Shown piece after piece: positions 22,401 to 32,419 of a stretch of 64,000 nucleotides of DNA. The notes under the pieces are model-generated. The model was not told the origin of the DNA. It worked only from the letters and a program-made list of their open reading frames with translations, and made no database searches. Positions within the stretch are counted from its first letter, which is position 1, and the number at the start of each line of letters is the position of its first letter. The translations under genes and the position numbers were made by a program. This DNA is from Bos javanicus (Eukaryota; Chordata; Mammalia; Artiodactyla; Bovidae): the NCBI RefSeq assembly GCF_032452875.1, contig NC_083878.1, forward strand, positions 57,517,378-57,581,377. The letters are read 5' to 3'.

Positions 22401-23529
22401 CTTTGTCATTATCTAATGAAGCTAACGGGCAAGCAATAATTACCGAATCTGTTATAAAACATGGTTGTTAAATACTGGAGTTAAGTGAAATCAAGGGACA
22501 AGTCAAGGAGGGGGAGTGCAGTATCCTTGCTTTATTTCACTGGTGGGGTTAAAATGAGGACAGCAGTGATTTTAAGTGTGGCTAAATTTCCAAGTTTCTC
22601 ATATTTTCTAGCAACCAGGCTAATAAGGAGCTTAAATCAAAAGGTCAGAGATGCACCCCGAATCATGGACTGAAAAGGAGCCCCACTTTTGCAGATAAAC
22701 TAGAAAATAATGACCTGTGAAAAGATGGCATTTAGACAATTAATTTACATGTGTAATCCTTGGAAGTTTATTCCATAAAACACTGAAAACATGTATTTCT
22801 ACTGCTACTCTTCTCCCACTTTCTCTTTTGAATATTTGGCAGTTTTATTTATTTTTTTTCTTGAGTATGAGTGGTTTTATTTCCAAGTATAATAATGTTT
22901 GATATTCTAAAAATTGCATTGTTAGCTCCCCCAGTCTTGCTTAATTTGAGAGTTATAATTAGCCTCACTTTTCTTGAACAGAGTGAATGCAAGTGCATTG
23001 GATTTTAATTTAAAATGCTATTTCATAGTTGATTTAAGTACTAAAATGTAATACACAAATTGCACTTTTAGTCAAACGACTCTGAAGTATTTTTTGAAGT
23101 GTATAATTAAAATATTCAAATGTGTACTGATAAGCCACTTTCAGAAGCTCTGAAGTACTCTTGAAGGTGACTTGGAAGAAACCCAAAACCAAACTTCATC
23201 TGTTCCTGCTTTCCACAACACCTGATAGACACTTTGAATAATTTGTTTTTGAAGTGCTTTGGAATAAGATGCTTTTCACTTGTTGTTAACATAACTCAGT
23301 AGAGTTAGTTTAGTTTGCATTTTATAGGCATTAGGAGTAGGACACATTTTTAAATGACTGCACCTCATTACCTGTAATAAAAGCAGCCTCGTGTTACTGC
23401 TATGGAAGCTGTTCACAACTTCATTGGCATGTGTGATTTAAGAAATGTATTTATCTTATGCATATGATCATTGCCATCTCATCATATTGAAACCTTTTAA
23501 GCCCTTGATTTCTCTTCAGTACAGCCTAT

Positions 23530-23589
23530 TCTTAAATATATATATATATATATGTAAAATTCTTAAATATATATATGTAAAATTCTTAA

Positions 23590-23620
<31 letters not shown>

Positions 23621-23622
23621 AT
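23530..23622. repeat. Compound AT-rich minisatellite
   Basis: Three units begin with attcttaaatatatata, the first two ending in gtaaa. The third expands into a plain (TA)n run. A unit duplication with (TA)n length variation explains it. Confidence 0.85.
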
Positions 23623-23815
23623 TTGGACAATTTGCTGTGTTTACTTTCTGCAAGTTCTTAAAGAACTCAGATTGCCTGCAAGATACTGTTTTGTCATCTA
23701 AACTACATACCCAGAGCTGAAAAAGGGAAACAGAAATTTCACTTTGTCACATGATAACAGTAAGTTTGAAAAATAGTGGTGACATTTCCTTTCCTGTCTC
23801 AGGAAAGTAGTTTGC

Positions 23816-23865
23816 TATGTTATATGCTATATGCTATATGTTATATGTTATGTGCTGTGTTGGAT
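23816..23865. repeat. Octamer-like tandem repeat
   Basis: Successive tatatgct / tatatgtt variants, about five or six copies, degenerate toward 'atgtgctgtg'. Confidence 0.7.
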
Positions 23866-24544
23866 CAGTGACTTCTTGTACAATATATACTAACTGCAAT
23901 ATTTCACTCTGTGGATTGAAGTTTCTCATATATACGTAGAAGCTCATAAATCATACCCTGTTTCCCTGATGCCAACACAATTTGAACATCCAAATTCTAT
24001 TTATTAATGTGAGAGCATTAATCTCTTTACTGTCAGATGCAATGTAAACATTTTCCTCTTTTAGAACAGATAAGAGCACACTTGGCATACTATGAGATTT
24101 TATTCCACAGGCACACTATGCATACCAGTCTTAACTCTGACTCCCACTGTTGCTTCCTAACATACTACCAAGATCCAGGACAAGACTGAAATTTATAAGA
24201 CAATGCCCCCTTCCCTACCAAAGGAAAATCCTTGTTTATAAATGAAGTTTAGATAAAACATAATAATATTTAGAGGAAAAAATTAATTATACAATTGACA
24301 AAATGAGTTTAAAAATCCTAAGTTATGGACATCCTGTATGGTTTAACCAAAATATAAAATGGACAGAGTTAGATGTCAATGCAGCATCACTATGGGTCCT
24401 TACCGCTTGCTGCAAACTTCAGAAATAGGCAGCTAACACTCAAAAGTGATGATTTTTCAAATTGTGATCACTGGTCACTTTGAATCAGGATCTCCTGGGA
24501 AATTCAATAAAAATGCCAGTGCGAATTTGATGTATGATGCAGGG

Positions 24545-25135
24545 AACCCAAAGCCAGTGCTCTATGACAACCTACAGGTGTGGGCTGGGGAGGAAAGCAG
24601 GAAAGGGGTTCGAGAGAGGGGACATTTGTATATGTATGAATGTGATAGTTGGACCTTTAAAAAGGCTGAGTGCCAAAGATTTGATGCTTTCAAATTGTGG
24701 TCTTGAAGAAAACTCTTGAGAGTCCCTTGGGCATCAAGAAGATCAAACCAGTCAATCCTAAAGGAAATCAACCCTGAATATTCTTTGAAAGGACTGATGC
24801 TGAAGCTGAAGCTCTAAAACTTTGGCCACCTGATGCAAAGAGACAAGTCATTAGAAAAGACCCTGATACTGGGGAAGGATTGAAGGTAGGAGAAGGTAGT
24901 GACAGCAGATGAGATGGTTGGGTGGTATCACCAACTCAGTGGACATGAGTTTGAGCAAGCTCCTGGAGATGGTGAAGAACAGGGAATTCTGGAGTGCTGC
25001 AGTCCATGGTGTCACAAAGAGTTGGACACAACTGAGCAACTGAGAAACAAGAGCAAAATGCCAATTCATGTTGATGTGTGGCAGAAACCATCATAATATT
25101 TTAATTATCCTCCAACTAAGAAAAATAAATGCAAA
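24545..25135 (+). mobile_element. L1 3' end split by a BovB
   Basis: The left part at 24,545-24,632 ('gctctatgacaacctacagg', 'gagaggggacatttgtatat') and the right part at ~25,055-25,135 ('aattcatgttgatgtgtggc', 'agaaaccatcataatatttt', then an A-rich end) read as one ruminant L1 3' UTR. A BovB 3' part lies between them. Confidence 0.7.
24633..25050 (+). mobile_element. BovB LINE 3' part, diverged
   Basis: The copy begins near 'tgtatgaatgtgatagttgg', passes the ORF2 C-terminal region ('ctgatgctgaagctgaagct') and ends 'ttggacacaactgagcaact'. It is more diverged than the 19,808 or 55,671 copies. TSD not seen. Confidence 0.9.
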
Positions 25136-25189
25136 CTAGTTGGGTACTCTCCAGGGCTATAAAGTCAAATATCTGTAAGGAAAGCTCTT

Positions 25190-25645
25190 TTAGCTAACTA
25201 GCTTGGTGACATCGATGTGCAGTGATGTCTGAAGATGACTCTGTTCTGTTGACTCTGCTTTGTGAATGGTTTTTTTTCTTTCATTGCTGTCTCCCTTACT
25301 CTGCTTTCTGATAAACATCTGGTGGGAATGTGGTGATTGACGATGAATGAGAAGCTTGAATCCTGAAAGAATAAGGCCATAGACAGGGTAGAGGGAGACA
25401 GACACAGCAACCAGGGCATTCTAGTGAGTGATTTTTCATGGACTCCATCTGCCAGAAGTGTCAGAGAGCCAGATTGTGGAGCTTAGATAAGAATTTCTCT
25501 TGGACCAGCAGTCTTCACTGCGTGAAAGCTGCAGCATCTGAATAAGAGCTTTGTACATTAATCTGCCATCCAGCTGCAGGTTTGTGAAGATTTGCACATC
25601 ATTTAAGTGAATAGAAAGTAAGGTAGGAAAAAAAAAAAAAAAAAA
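25190..25645 (+). other. A-tailed segment of unknown origin
   Basis: About 450 bp of mixed-composition sequence end in an A run of about 18 (25,628-25,645), unlike the AT-rich surroundings. Minus-strand frames of 70-73 codons overlap it and resemble nothing I know. It may be a processed pseudogene or RNA retrocopy on the plus strand, or unique DNA beside an A run. Confidence 0.3.
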
Positions 25646-26257
25646 CACCTATCAAAAAACACAAGGTGAAGGCCTTTTCTATTTCTAACACATTTGAAGT
25701 TATGTTAGAAACATCACTGCAAGTAAGTAAGTAAATAATTATATAGGACAGGTTTGAAAACTAAAATACTGCAGAGCAAAGAAAGGAGCACCATGCTGAA
25801 AACTGCCAGGACAGTCAGGCTTTGGAAAATCATTTCTATAGAAATTGAACCATCTAACATCCTCTCTGAGATAGGAATCCACCGGTGCTGGATAAGGAGA
25901 AGAAAAGCTTGGAAGACACACATGTAACACTCCTTGCCTTCAGTGAGTCTCATGGACATGCTCCCCTAATTATGAGTTCTGGGGTTTAAGAAGGAAGGCA
26001 ACCAGACATAAATGCTGACTCTAATGCTTCAGTAACTACTGGCATCCTTGGGGGCAGACTGGACCTGATGAAACCCCACGGCATGAAGAATCTCATATAG
26101 GCAAGCACATCTTTATTGGTTTCCTCATCACTAAAGCAGGCACAACAAGTAAAACAGATTTTGAGAGGTTTCTAAATTAGGTAACTATTTAAAACACTGT
26201 ATCTCAATAAATAGAACCACTCTGAAACATCATTAGAAATAAATATCTATTTTTGTT
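25646..26257. other. Unassigned stretch
   Basis: An 81-codon minus frame (25,714-25,959) has a hydrophobic run near its C-terminal half. It has no recognisable family, no start context and no neighbours. I do not call it a gene. Confidence 0.35.
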
Positions 26258-26269
26258 ACATAAAGAGAT

Positions 26270-26477
26270 GCATTGTGCTGTGCTTAATCACATCGGACTC
26301 TTTGCGACCCCATGAACTTTAGCCCACCAGGCTCCTCTGTCCTTGGGATTTTCCAGAGAAGAATACTGGAGCAAGTTGTCATGCCCTTCTCCAGGGGATC
26401 TTCCCAACTCAGGGATCAAACCAAGGTCTCCTGCATAGACGGCAGATTCTTTACCAGCTGTGCTACCAGGGAAGCCC
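26270..26477 (-). mobile_element. Bov-tA SINE with TSD
   Basis: A complete minus-strand SINE ending in 'tgctaccagggaagccc'. TSDs of 12 bp with one mismatch (acataaagagat 26,258-26,269; acatagagagat 26,478-26,489). Confidence 0.93.
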
Positions 26478-26489
26478 ACATAGAGAGAT

Positions 26490-27995
26490 AGGAGTGACTT
26501 TTCAGAAGTGTACAATTTCTGTTTTACAAGATTTATAAGCCTGTTTATTTATTAAACTACAACAATTTCCAGGAAGAAAAAACTCAAATTGAAAAATATG
26601 TGTTTTGAAGATATAGCTCAAGATCTCAAATTCTGTATCATGATAGAATGACTTTCAAGTGTGAAATAGAATTTTATTAAGCTAAAAAAACAAAAACGGT
26701 AAGAGTATAAGATAAGCAGATAAGTGTATAGATTTTTGTTAATAAGAAGAATGATGTGTTTTTGTGTAATTGGTCATTTTATTTTCTGTTAAAATTTTAT
26801 TTTCCTCAGTCTATATATGTTTACATTCACCTTTTAAATGTGTTCATTTTATTTGTAAAACAAATAAATCTTTTATTTATAAAAGATCCAGTGGAAAATG
26901 TTTCTCTCCTGTGTTTCCCAGTGATCCAGTTCCATTTCTCATAGCAAACACTGTTGCCAAATTCTTAAGTAACTTGACAAGAAAGTAATATGTTTATATA
27001 ATTAAATCTATGGGTTAATGTGTATATATGTGTATGTGTATACATATTCATGTCTATGTCTACTTTTGATTTTCCCAGCACAGATTGCACCATTCAGCAG
27101 CAATTGCTTTATAAAATCCATTTATATTTATTGGATTTGTTCTGTATCAACAAGTCAGTATATTTTAAGATCCACATAATATTTCCCTAAATAAATATAT
27201 CAGAACTCATTTAACTAACTTTATACTAGAAGACATTGAAGCCATTACCCATATTTTGATATTACAAACCATGCTACAGTAATATCTGTGTACATAAGAC
27301 ATTTTGCATATTTATGAATGCATCAATAGTATATATTTGTCAATTCATTTATAATGTCAATTCCTAGAAGTGAAGGTTTTGTTATTTTATAACCCCAATA
27401 GCAAAAATATTTATGCCCTTATCCTTTGATGTACAATATATTAAAAAACTTGTTGAATTCTGCTAATATGACAGAGAAATTATTTCTTAGTGTATGTTAG
27501 TCTTTTGTTCTTATTTTGAGTAAGTTTGCCTAAGCATATTTTCACACATGTAAGAGCTATTTTTTTTTCTTTTCTTCTTTTCTTTGTGCAAATTGTTAAA
27601 ATTAAACAAAAGTTCACAAGTATTTTTATAGTTTCTAATTTATAGTTTGCCTTTGGTTATTATTTATTCTATTTTATTCTGCATAATCTTTCCTTTGTAC
27701 TTCTAATCTTAAACCAAACAAGTGGTTGGCTGCTGCTCTAGCCAAAGTGTACTCTACGAAACAAACTTGGCTTCCCCCCAATCCCTACTCCTTACATGAT
27801 AATGTTGTCTTAGTCATTTTCATATCCCTATAATTAGTAATCTATCTAATACACAGGATGTGTAAAGTAAGAGGTTCATAAAAGCGTAAGATAGTCTAAC
27901 CATTAAGATCCTTATCTCAGTAATTGAATGATTTGATAATTTTCAAGCCCACGGTGAAGTTGAACGAATACTACACCAAATATTTAAATACTTTT
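26490..27995. other. Unassigned AT-rich stretch
   Basis: No gene or repeat family recognised in about 1.5 kb. Frames near 26,756-26,988 are AT-rich and hydrophobic without a motif. Confidence 0.45.
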
Positions 27996-28004
27996 ACTCC
28001 ATAT

Positions 28005-28083
28005 GGACAGGGAGGCCTGGTGTGCTGTGATTCATGGTGTCGCAAGGAGTCGGACATGACTGAGCGACTGAACTGACTGGCTG
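28005..28083 (+). mobile_element. Very short BovB 3' tail with TSD
   Basis: Only about 79 bp of the BovB end are present (ggacagggaggcctggtgtg to gcgactgaactgactggctg). They are bracketed by perfect 9-bp TSDs (actccatat) at 27,996-28,004 and 28,084-28,092. It is therefore a genuine, extremely truncated insertion. Confidence 0.93.
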
Positions 28084-28153
28084 ACTCCATATTCACTAAC
28101 TTTAACATTTTGCCACACTCTTTCCATTTCTATGAAAGTGAAAAAAACAGACA

Positions 28154-28222
28154 GTGTTAGTTACTCAGCTATGTCTGACTCTTTGCGACCCCATGCACTG
28201 TAGGCTGCCAGGCTCCTCCATA
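28154..28222 (-). mobile_element. Partial Bov-A SINE
   Basis: Only the 3' part is present on the minus strand (gtgttagttactcagctatg to tgccaggctcctccat). It is 5'-truncated in element sense. Confidence 0.88.
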
Positions 28223-28224
28223 TG

Positions 28225-28626
28225 CCGTTATCTATATGTACTTTGATGTTTAACTCTATAGTCACACACAGACACTTCCCTTTTATTAATTTATCTTAAG
28301 GTAATGTGAACATACCATAACAATTTAGCTCTGTTTTCCAAAATAATGACATTCTTCTTTAAAACTAACATCATCATGCAGCATCTAAGAGAATCAATAA
28401 TATTTCAATGCCATGATCTAAGATACTGCTTATATTATGGTTTTGCCAAATAATTTCAATATAATCCCCAGTTGTTTTTTTCCAATCTAGAATCCGTTTA
28501 ATATTTGCACATTTCATTTAGTTTGTGAAATGCCTTATCTCTCAAGATCAAGAACATTCTGTTTTATTTTTGAGAAGTTCAGACCAGATTTCTTCAGAAC
28601 ATGTACTTCTGGATTCAATGGACTGC
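28225..28626. other. Unassigned stretch
   Basis: No gene or repeat family recognised. Confidence 0.4.
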
Positions 28627-28638
28627 TTCTACTTGATT

Positions 28639-29619
28639 GTTGTTGTTTTTGTTCAGTCGCTCAGTCCTGTCTGACTCTTTGTGACCCCAAGGAATGCAGC
28701 ATGCCAGGCTTCCCTGTCCTTCACCATTTCCCTGAGCTTGCTCAAACTCATGTCCATTGAGTCAGTGATGCCATCCAACCATTTCATCCCCTGTCATCCC
28801 CTTCTCCTCCTGCCTTCCATGTTTCCCAACATCAGGGTCTTTTCTAATGAGTCAGTTCTTCGCATCAGTTGGCCAAATAATTGGAGTTTCAGCTTCAGCA
28901 ACAGTCTTTCCATTGAACGTTCAGGGTTGATTTCCTTTAGGATTGACTTGTTTGATCACCTTGACATCCAGGGGATTCTCAAGAGTCTTCTCCAACACCA
29001 CAGATCAAAATAATTTCTTCTGAACTCAGCCTTCTTTATGACCCAAATCTCACATCTATACATGACTACTGGAAAAACCATAGCTTTGACTAGACAGACC
29101 TTTGTCAGCAAAGTAATATCTCTGGTTTTTAATATGCCGTCTAAGGTTGGTCATAGTTTTTCCTCCAAGGAGCAAGTGTCTTTTCATTTCATGGCTGCAG
29201 TCACCATCTACAATGATTTTGGAGCCCATGAAAATAAAGTCTCTCACTTTGTCCATTGTTTCCCCATCTATTTGTCATGAAGTGATGGGAGTGGATATCA
29301 TGATCTTAGTTTTTTGAATGCTGAGTTTTAAGTCAACTTTTTCACTCTCCTCTTTCATCTTTATCAAGAGGCTCTTTAGTTCCTCTTTGCTTTCTGCCAT
29401 AAGGTGGTGTCATCTGCATATCTGAGGTTGTTTCTATTTCTCCCAGCAATCTTGATTCTAGCTCCGGGTTCATTCAGCCTAGCATTTTTCATGATGTACT
29501 CTTCATATATGTTAAATAAGTAGAGCAACAATATACACCCTTGGCCTACTCCTTTCCCAATTTTGAACCAGTTTGTTGTCCTATTTCCAATTCTATTGCT
29601 TCTTGACCTGCACACAGGT
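28639..29619 (-). mobile_element. BovB LINE 3' part with perfect TSD
   Basis: A 981-bp minus-strand BovB runs from 'gttgttgtttttgttcagtc' at its 3' terminus to the RT region ('cttgacctgcacacaggttt'). Perfect 12-bp TSDs (ttctacttgatt) lie at 28,627-28,638 and 29,620-29,631. The 3' end carries a short GTT-type repeat after the terminus. Confidence 0.95.
29056..29615 (-). pseudogene. BovB ORF2 C-terminal relic
   Basis: Minus-strand frame pieces 29,376-29,615 (RT palm with an intact LRYADD string) and 29,056-29,256 (region after the palm) come from BovB ORF2. Frameshifts separate them, and the fingers, linker and endonuclease are missing by 5' truncation. No activity is possible. Confidence 0.85.
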
Positions 29620-29631
29620 TTCTACTTGATT

Positions 29632-31312
29632 AGATCAACCTAAATAATTTCCAGCAAAAGCACTACACGTGATGCATGCTCTCCTACTGCATTACATTAC
29701 AAAAACAATGCTAAATGTCACTACTTAATTAAGACCATGACATGAAATCTCCACATTGTAAATACACATTTCTTCTGTATAATTGAGATGCAATCAGTGC
29801 AGTGATGCTTTAAGGTGGTGAGAATAGTGTTTTCCAACTTTTGCCCATTAGTGTTATCATCCATTGGTGAAATTGCCTGATACAGTTATTACATGGGTTA
29901 TTACAAAAAGGAGATTCAGTTTTAATGAGCTAAAATGTCTTTATGTGGGCTTCAATTCATTTAATAAAAGACACAATGTTCGGATCATATCTATATCATT
30001 AACAATGACAAATCATAATAAAACTTTAAGGCTTTATATTAAAACTCATGTAAGTCCCAAACCACCAAAATCTGCATCCAATAAATGTATTCATTTAAAG
30101 TCCTTAAGTTTGTTTCAATATTTGTTTTAATATAAACTACTGGTGTTTGTTCTAATTATAGAGATTTTATTTTTTACTTTGAAAATAAGTTTTCAATCTC
30201 TGGGCAAAAACTAAACTACAGAATTAAGTGCAATATCTTCTTAGATTCAGACTTAACTAAGACAATTCACAGCTTTGATAATGCCATGTGAATGATCTAT
30301 TACTTTCAGTCATAATCAGAAAAGAATAACATCATGGCAGTAGCAGGAGAGTCATGAGAATTTTCCCAGGGATAGGCATCATTGATAAATGTTTCAGAAA
30401 TGGAGAACAGCTTTAGGAAAACAGAACATTAAGGTATCAGATTTAGTAGTGAAGAAAGGGGGGTGGATCAATGTGGATACAAGATGTTAATTAGTCATGT
30501 TTCTATAGGATGTAAATAGTCTTTGCAGTTCTGTAACTGAGAAAGCAGAGACAGGATGATTTGACATCATTCACTTCTTAGACATTGATTTATTCGATTT
30601 TGCTAAAATTGAATGGCCAGAACATAATTCTTAGCTTGATCTTCTCTTGTTTAACAAATTGAAATACTTACGTTCGTAAGTAACCATGTGAAAAGCTCAT
30701 AAATATTAATGCAATGTTCCGAAAGGTTACGTTTATTGTCCATGAATAGTGGTGAAACATAGTGAAAGAAGTTGATTGAAAATAAGCCTTAAACCTCTAT
30801 AATAAAGACACACTTCATTGGAAATATTCCTGTAATGTGATGGTTTTATCTTTTGTTATTCTTTTTCATCAGTAATATAGAGAATTGCAGGGAGGGTGAC
30901 TGAAAAATAAAGGTCTGAGACTACCAAGCATAGCAAAATTCATTGCTTACATGAGGTTTAATGATCCCTACGTTTGTTAAGTGTTTGAGTGTGTATAATA
31001 TTCTTTACCATATTAAGCAAAATATAATATTCTTTTAGATTCATAAAGAGTTTTTAAACTTGGGAAAAATTTGCAATTGCTGATATAAACTTATTTATCT
31101 AATATCTGGAATTTTTCATATTAACTAAATCTCTACAAGTTAATGATCTGTAAACATGGTATAGCAAGAATTAATGTTTTAAAGAAAATCATGTAGAAGA
31201 AGGCAAATATGGACATATTAAATAATCATACTTATATTGATATAGTTTTCCCCTATATGTCACAGTCCTATGCCTTTTTGTGAAAATGAGGGTCCAAATA
31301 AGATATGACTGG
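29632..31312. other. Unassigned AT-rich stretch
   Basis: About 1.7 kb without a recognised gene or repeat. An 88-codon frame at 29,864-30,130 lacks any signature. Confidence 0.45.
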
Positions 31313-31590
31313 GACTTTCCTGGTGGTCCACTGGTTAAGAACCCACCTTGGAATGCAGAGGGCATGGGTTCAGTCTTTGGCTGGGGAACTAAGATCCCAC
31401 ATGCTGTGAAACAACTAAGCCTGTGCACTGCAACTACTGAGCACAAGCATTCTGGAGCCCAAGTGCCCCAACTAATGAAGCCCTTGTGCTCTGGAGCCCA
31501 TACAACACAACTAGGGTGCCTATGTGTTGCAATGAAAGATCCTACATGACACAACTAAGAACCTATACAGCAAAAATTAATATATATATA
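31313..31590 (+). mobile_element. CHR-type SINE (cetartiodactyl, tRNA-derived)
   Basis: The head 'ctttcctggtggtccactgg' is followed by 'aagatcccacatgctgtgaa' and then the diagnostic repeating 'caactaagcc' / 'caactactgag' / 'ctggagccc' body. It ends in 'cagcaaaaattaatatatat'. This body distinguishes CHR from Bov-tA. It is older and shared with other cetartiodactyls as a family. Confidence 0.85.
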
Positions 31591-31599
31591 TATATATGA

Positions 31600-32250
31600 T
31601 TTTTTTAAAAAGATATGACTGAGGTAGAAGCTACAATTTTGATCAGTGTTACCATTATCAGAGTAACACTTCTTAAATGTCTAATGCATGAGCTTGATCT
31701 TACAGGTTTGTCATTTTCACAGCAATCTATCACAAAAAATGTCCGTGCCATCATAAGTAGGAGTGTCTGAGCAATGATTATACCCATGAATATTCTCAGG
31801 AACTGGAATTTCACCCTTTCTCAAACTGTTGTTAGTCAAAGATGTAATAACTGTGGACTGTACCATAAAACTCAAAGTACAAATCTCATAGTACAATAAT
31901 TTAAATTCTTGAGTTAACAAAAAATTTTTCTCAATCCACAGTTTAAAATAATTAAGAATACCATTATCCCCTTAGGAGACATTTCACTTTTCTCTTCCTG
32001 AAAAATGCAAGGACCTTATGCTATCCAAAAGGGGTTTCAAGCTCATTCCCAAAAACAAAGTGGGAAAGCTCTGAGGTCTGAAACAAAAGATTCTGCTACA
32101 TGTTGTGGTATATACTATCAATGCTAGATTCCAGATAAACACTGAGATGAGATTTTTATAAAGCAGTATTTTATTCTACTGAAATGAAGGAAAATTGCTG
32201 TGACCTCAAATTTGATAGAAATTTCTCAGAAAAGCTAGTAAAATAAAATT
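31600..32250. other. Unassigned stretch
   Basis: No gene or repeat family recognised between the CHR SINE and the (TA)n run. Confidence 0.4.

Positions 32251-32252
<2 letters not shown>

Positions 32253-32299
<47 letters not shown>
32253..32299. repeat. (TA)n microsatellite
   Basis: A pure TA run of about 23 units directly abuts the 5' end of the next BovB. Read in frame it gives YIYI strings, which are not protein evidence. Confidence 0.97.
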
Positions 32300-32303
<4 letters not shown>

Positions 32304-32419
32304 AAAAACAACACCCATTTGTGGATGTGACTGGTGATGGAAGCAAGGTCTGATGCTGTAAAGAGCAATATTGCATAGGAACCTGAAATGTTAGGTCCAA
32401 GAATCAAGGTAAATCGGAA

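Larger units (their letters stand above)
22401..24544. other. Unassigned AT-rich stretch
   Basis: No gene or family recognised apart from two local tandem repeats (23,530-23,622 and 23,816-23,865). Frames are short. Confidence 0.45.

Noticed and set aside
25714..25959. 81-codon minus frame with a hydrophobic stretch, considered as a receptor fragment
   Set aside because: No family motif, no neighbouring exon and an overlapping second frame of equal quality; evidence too thin.
32171..32407. Frames with YIYIYI strings (also near 47,873 and 35,468)
   Set aside because: They are (TA)n microsatellites read in frame.
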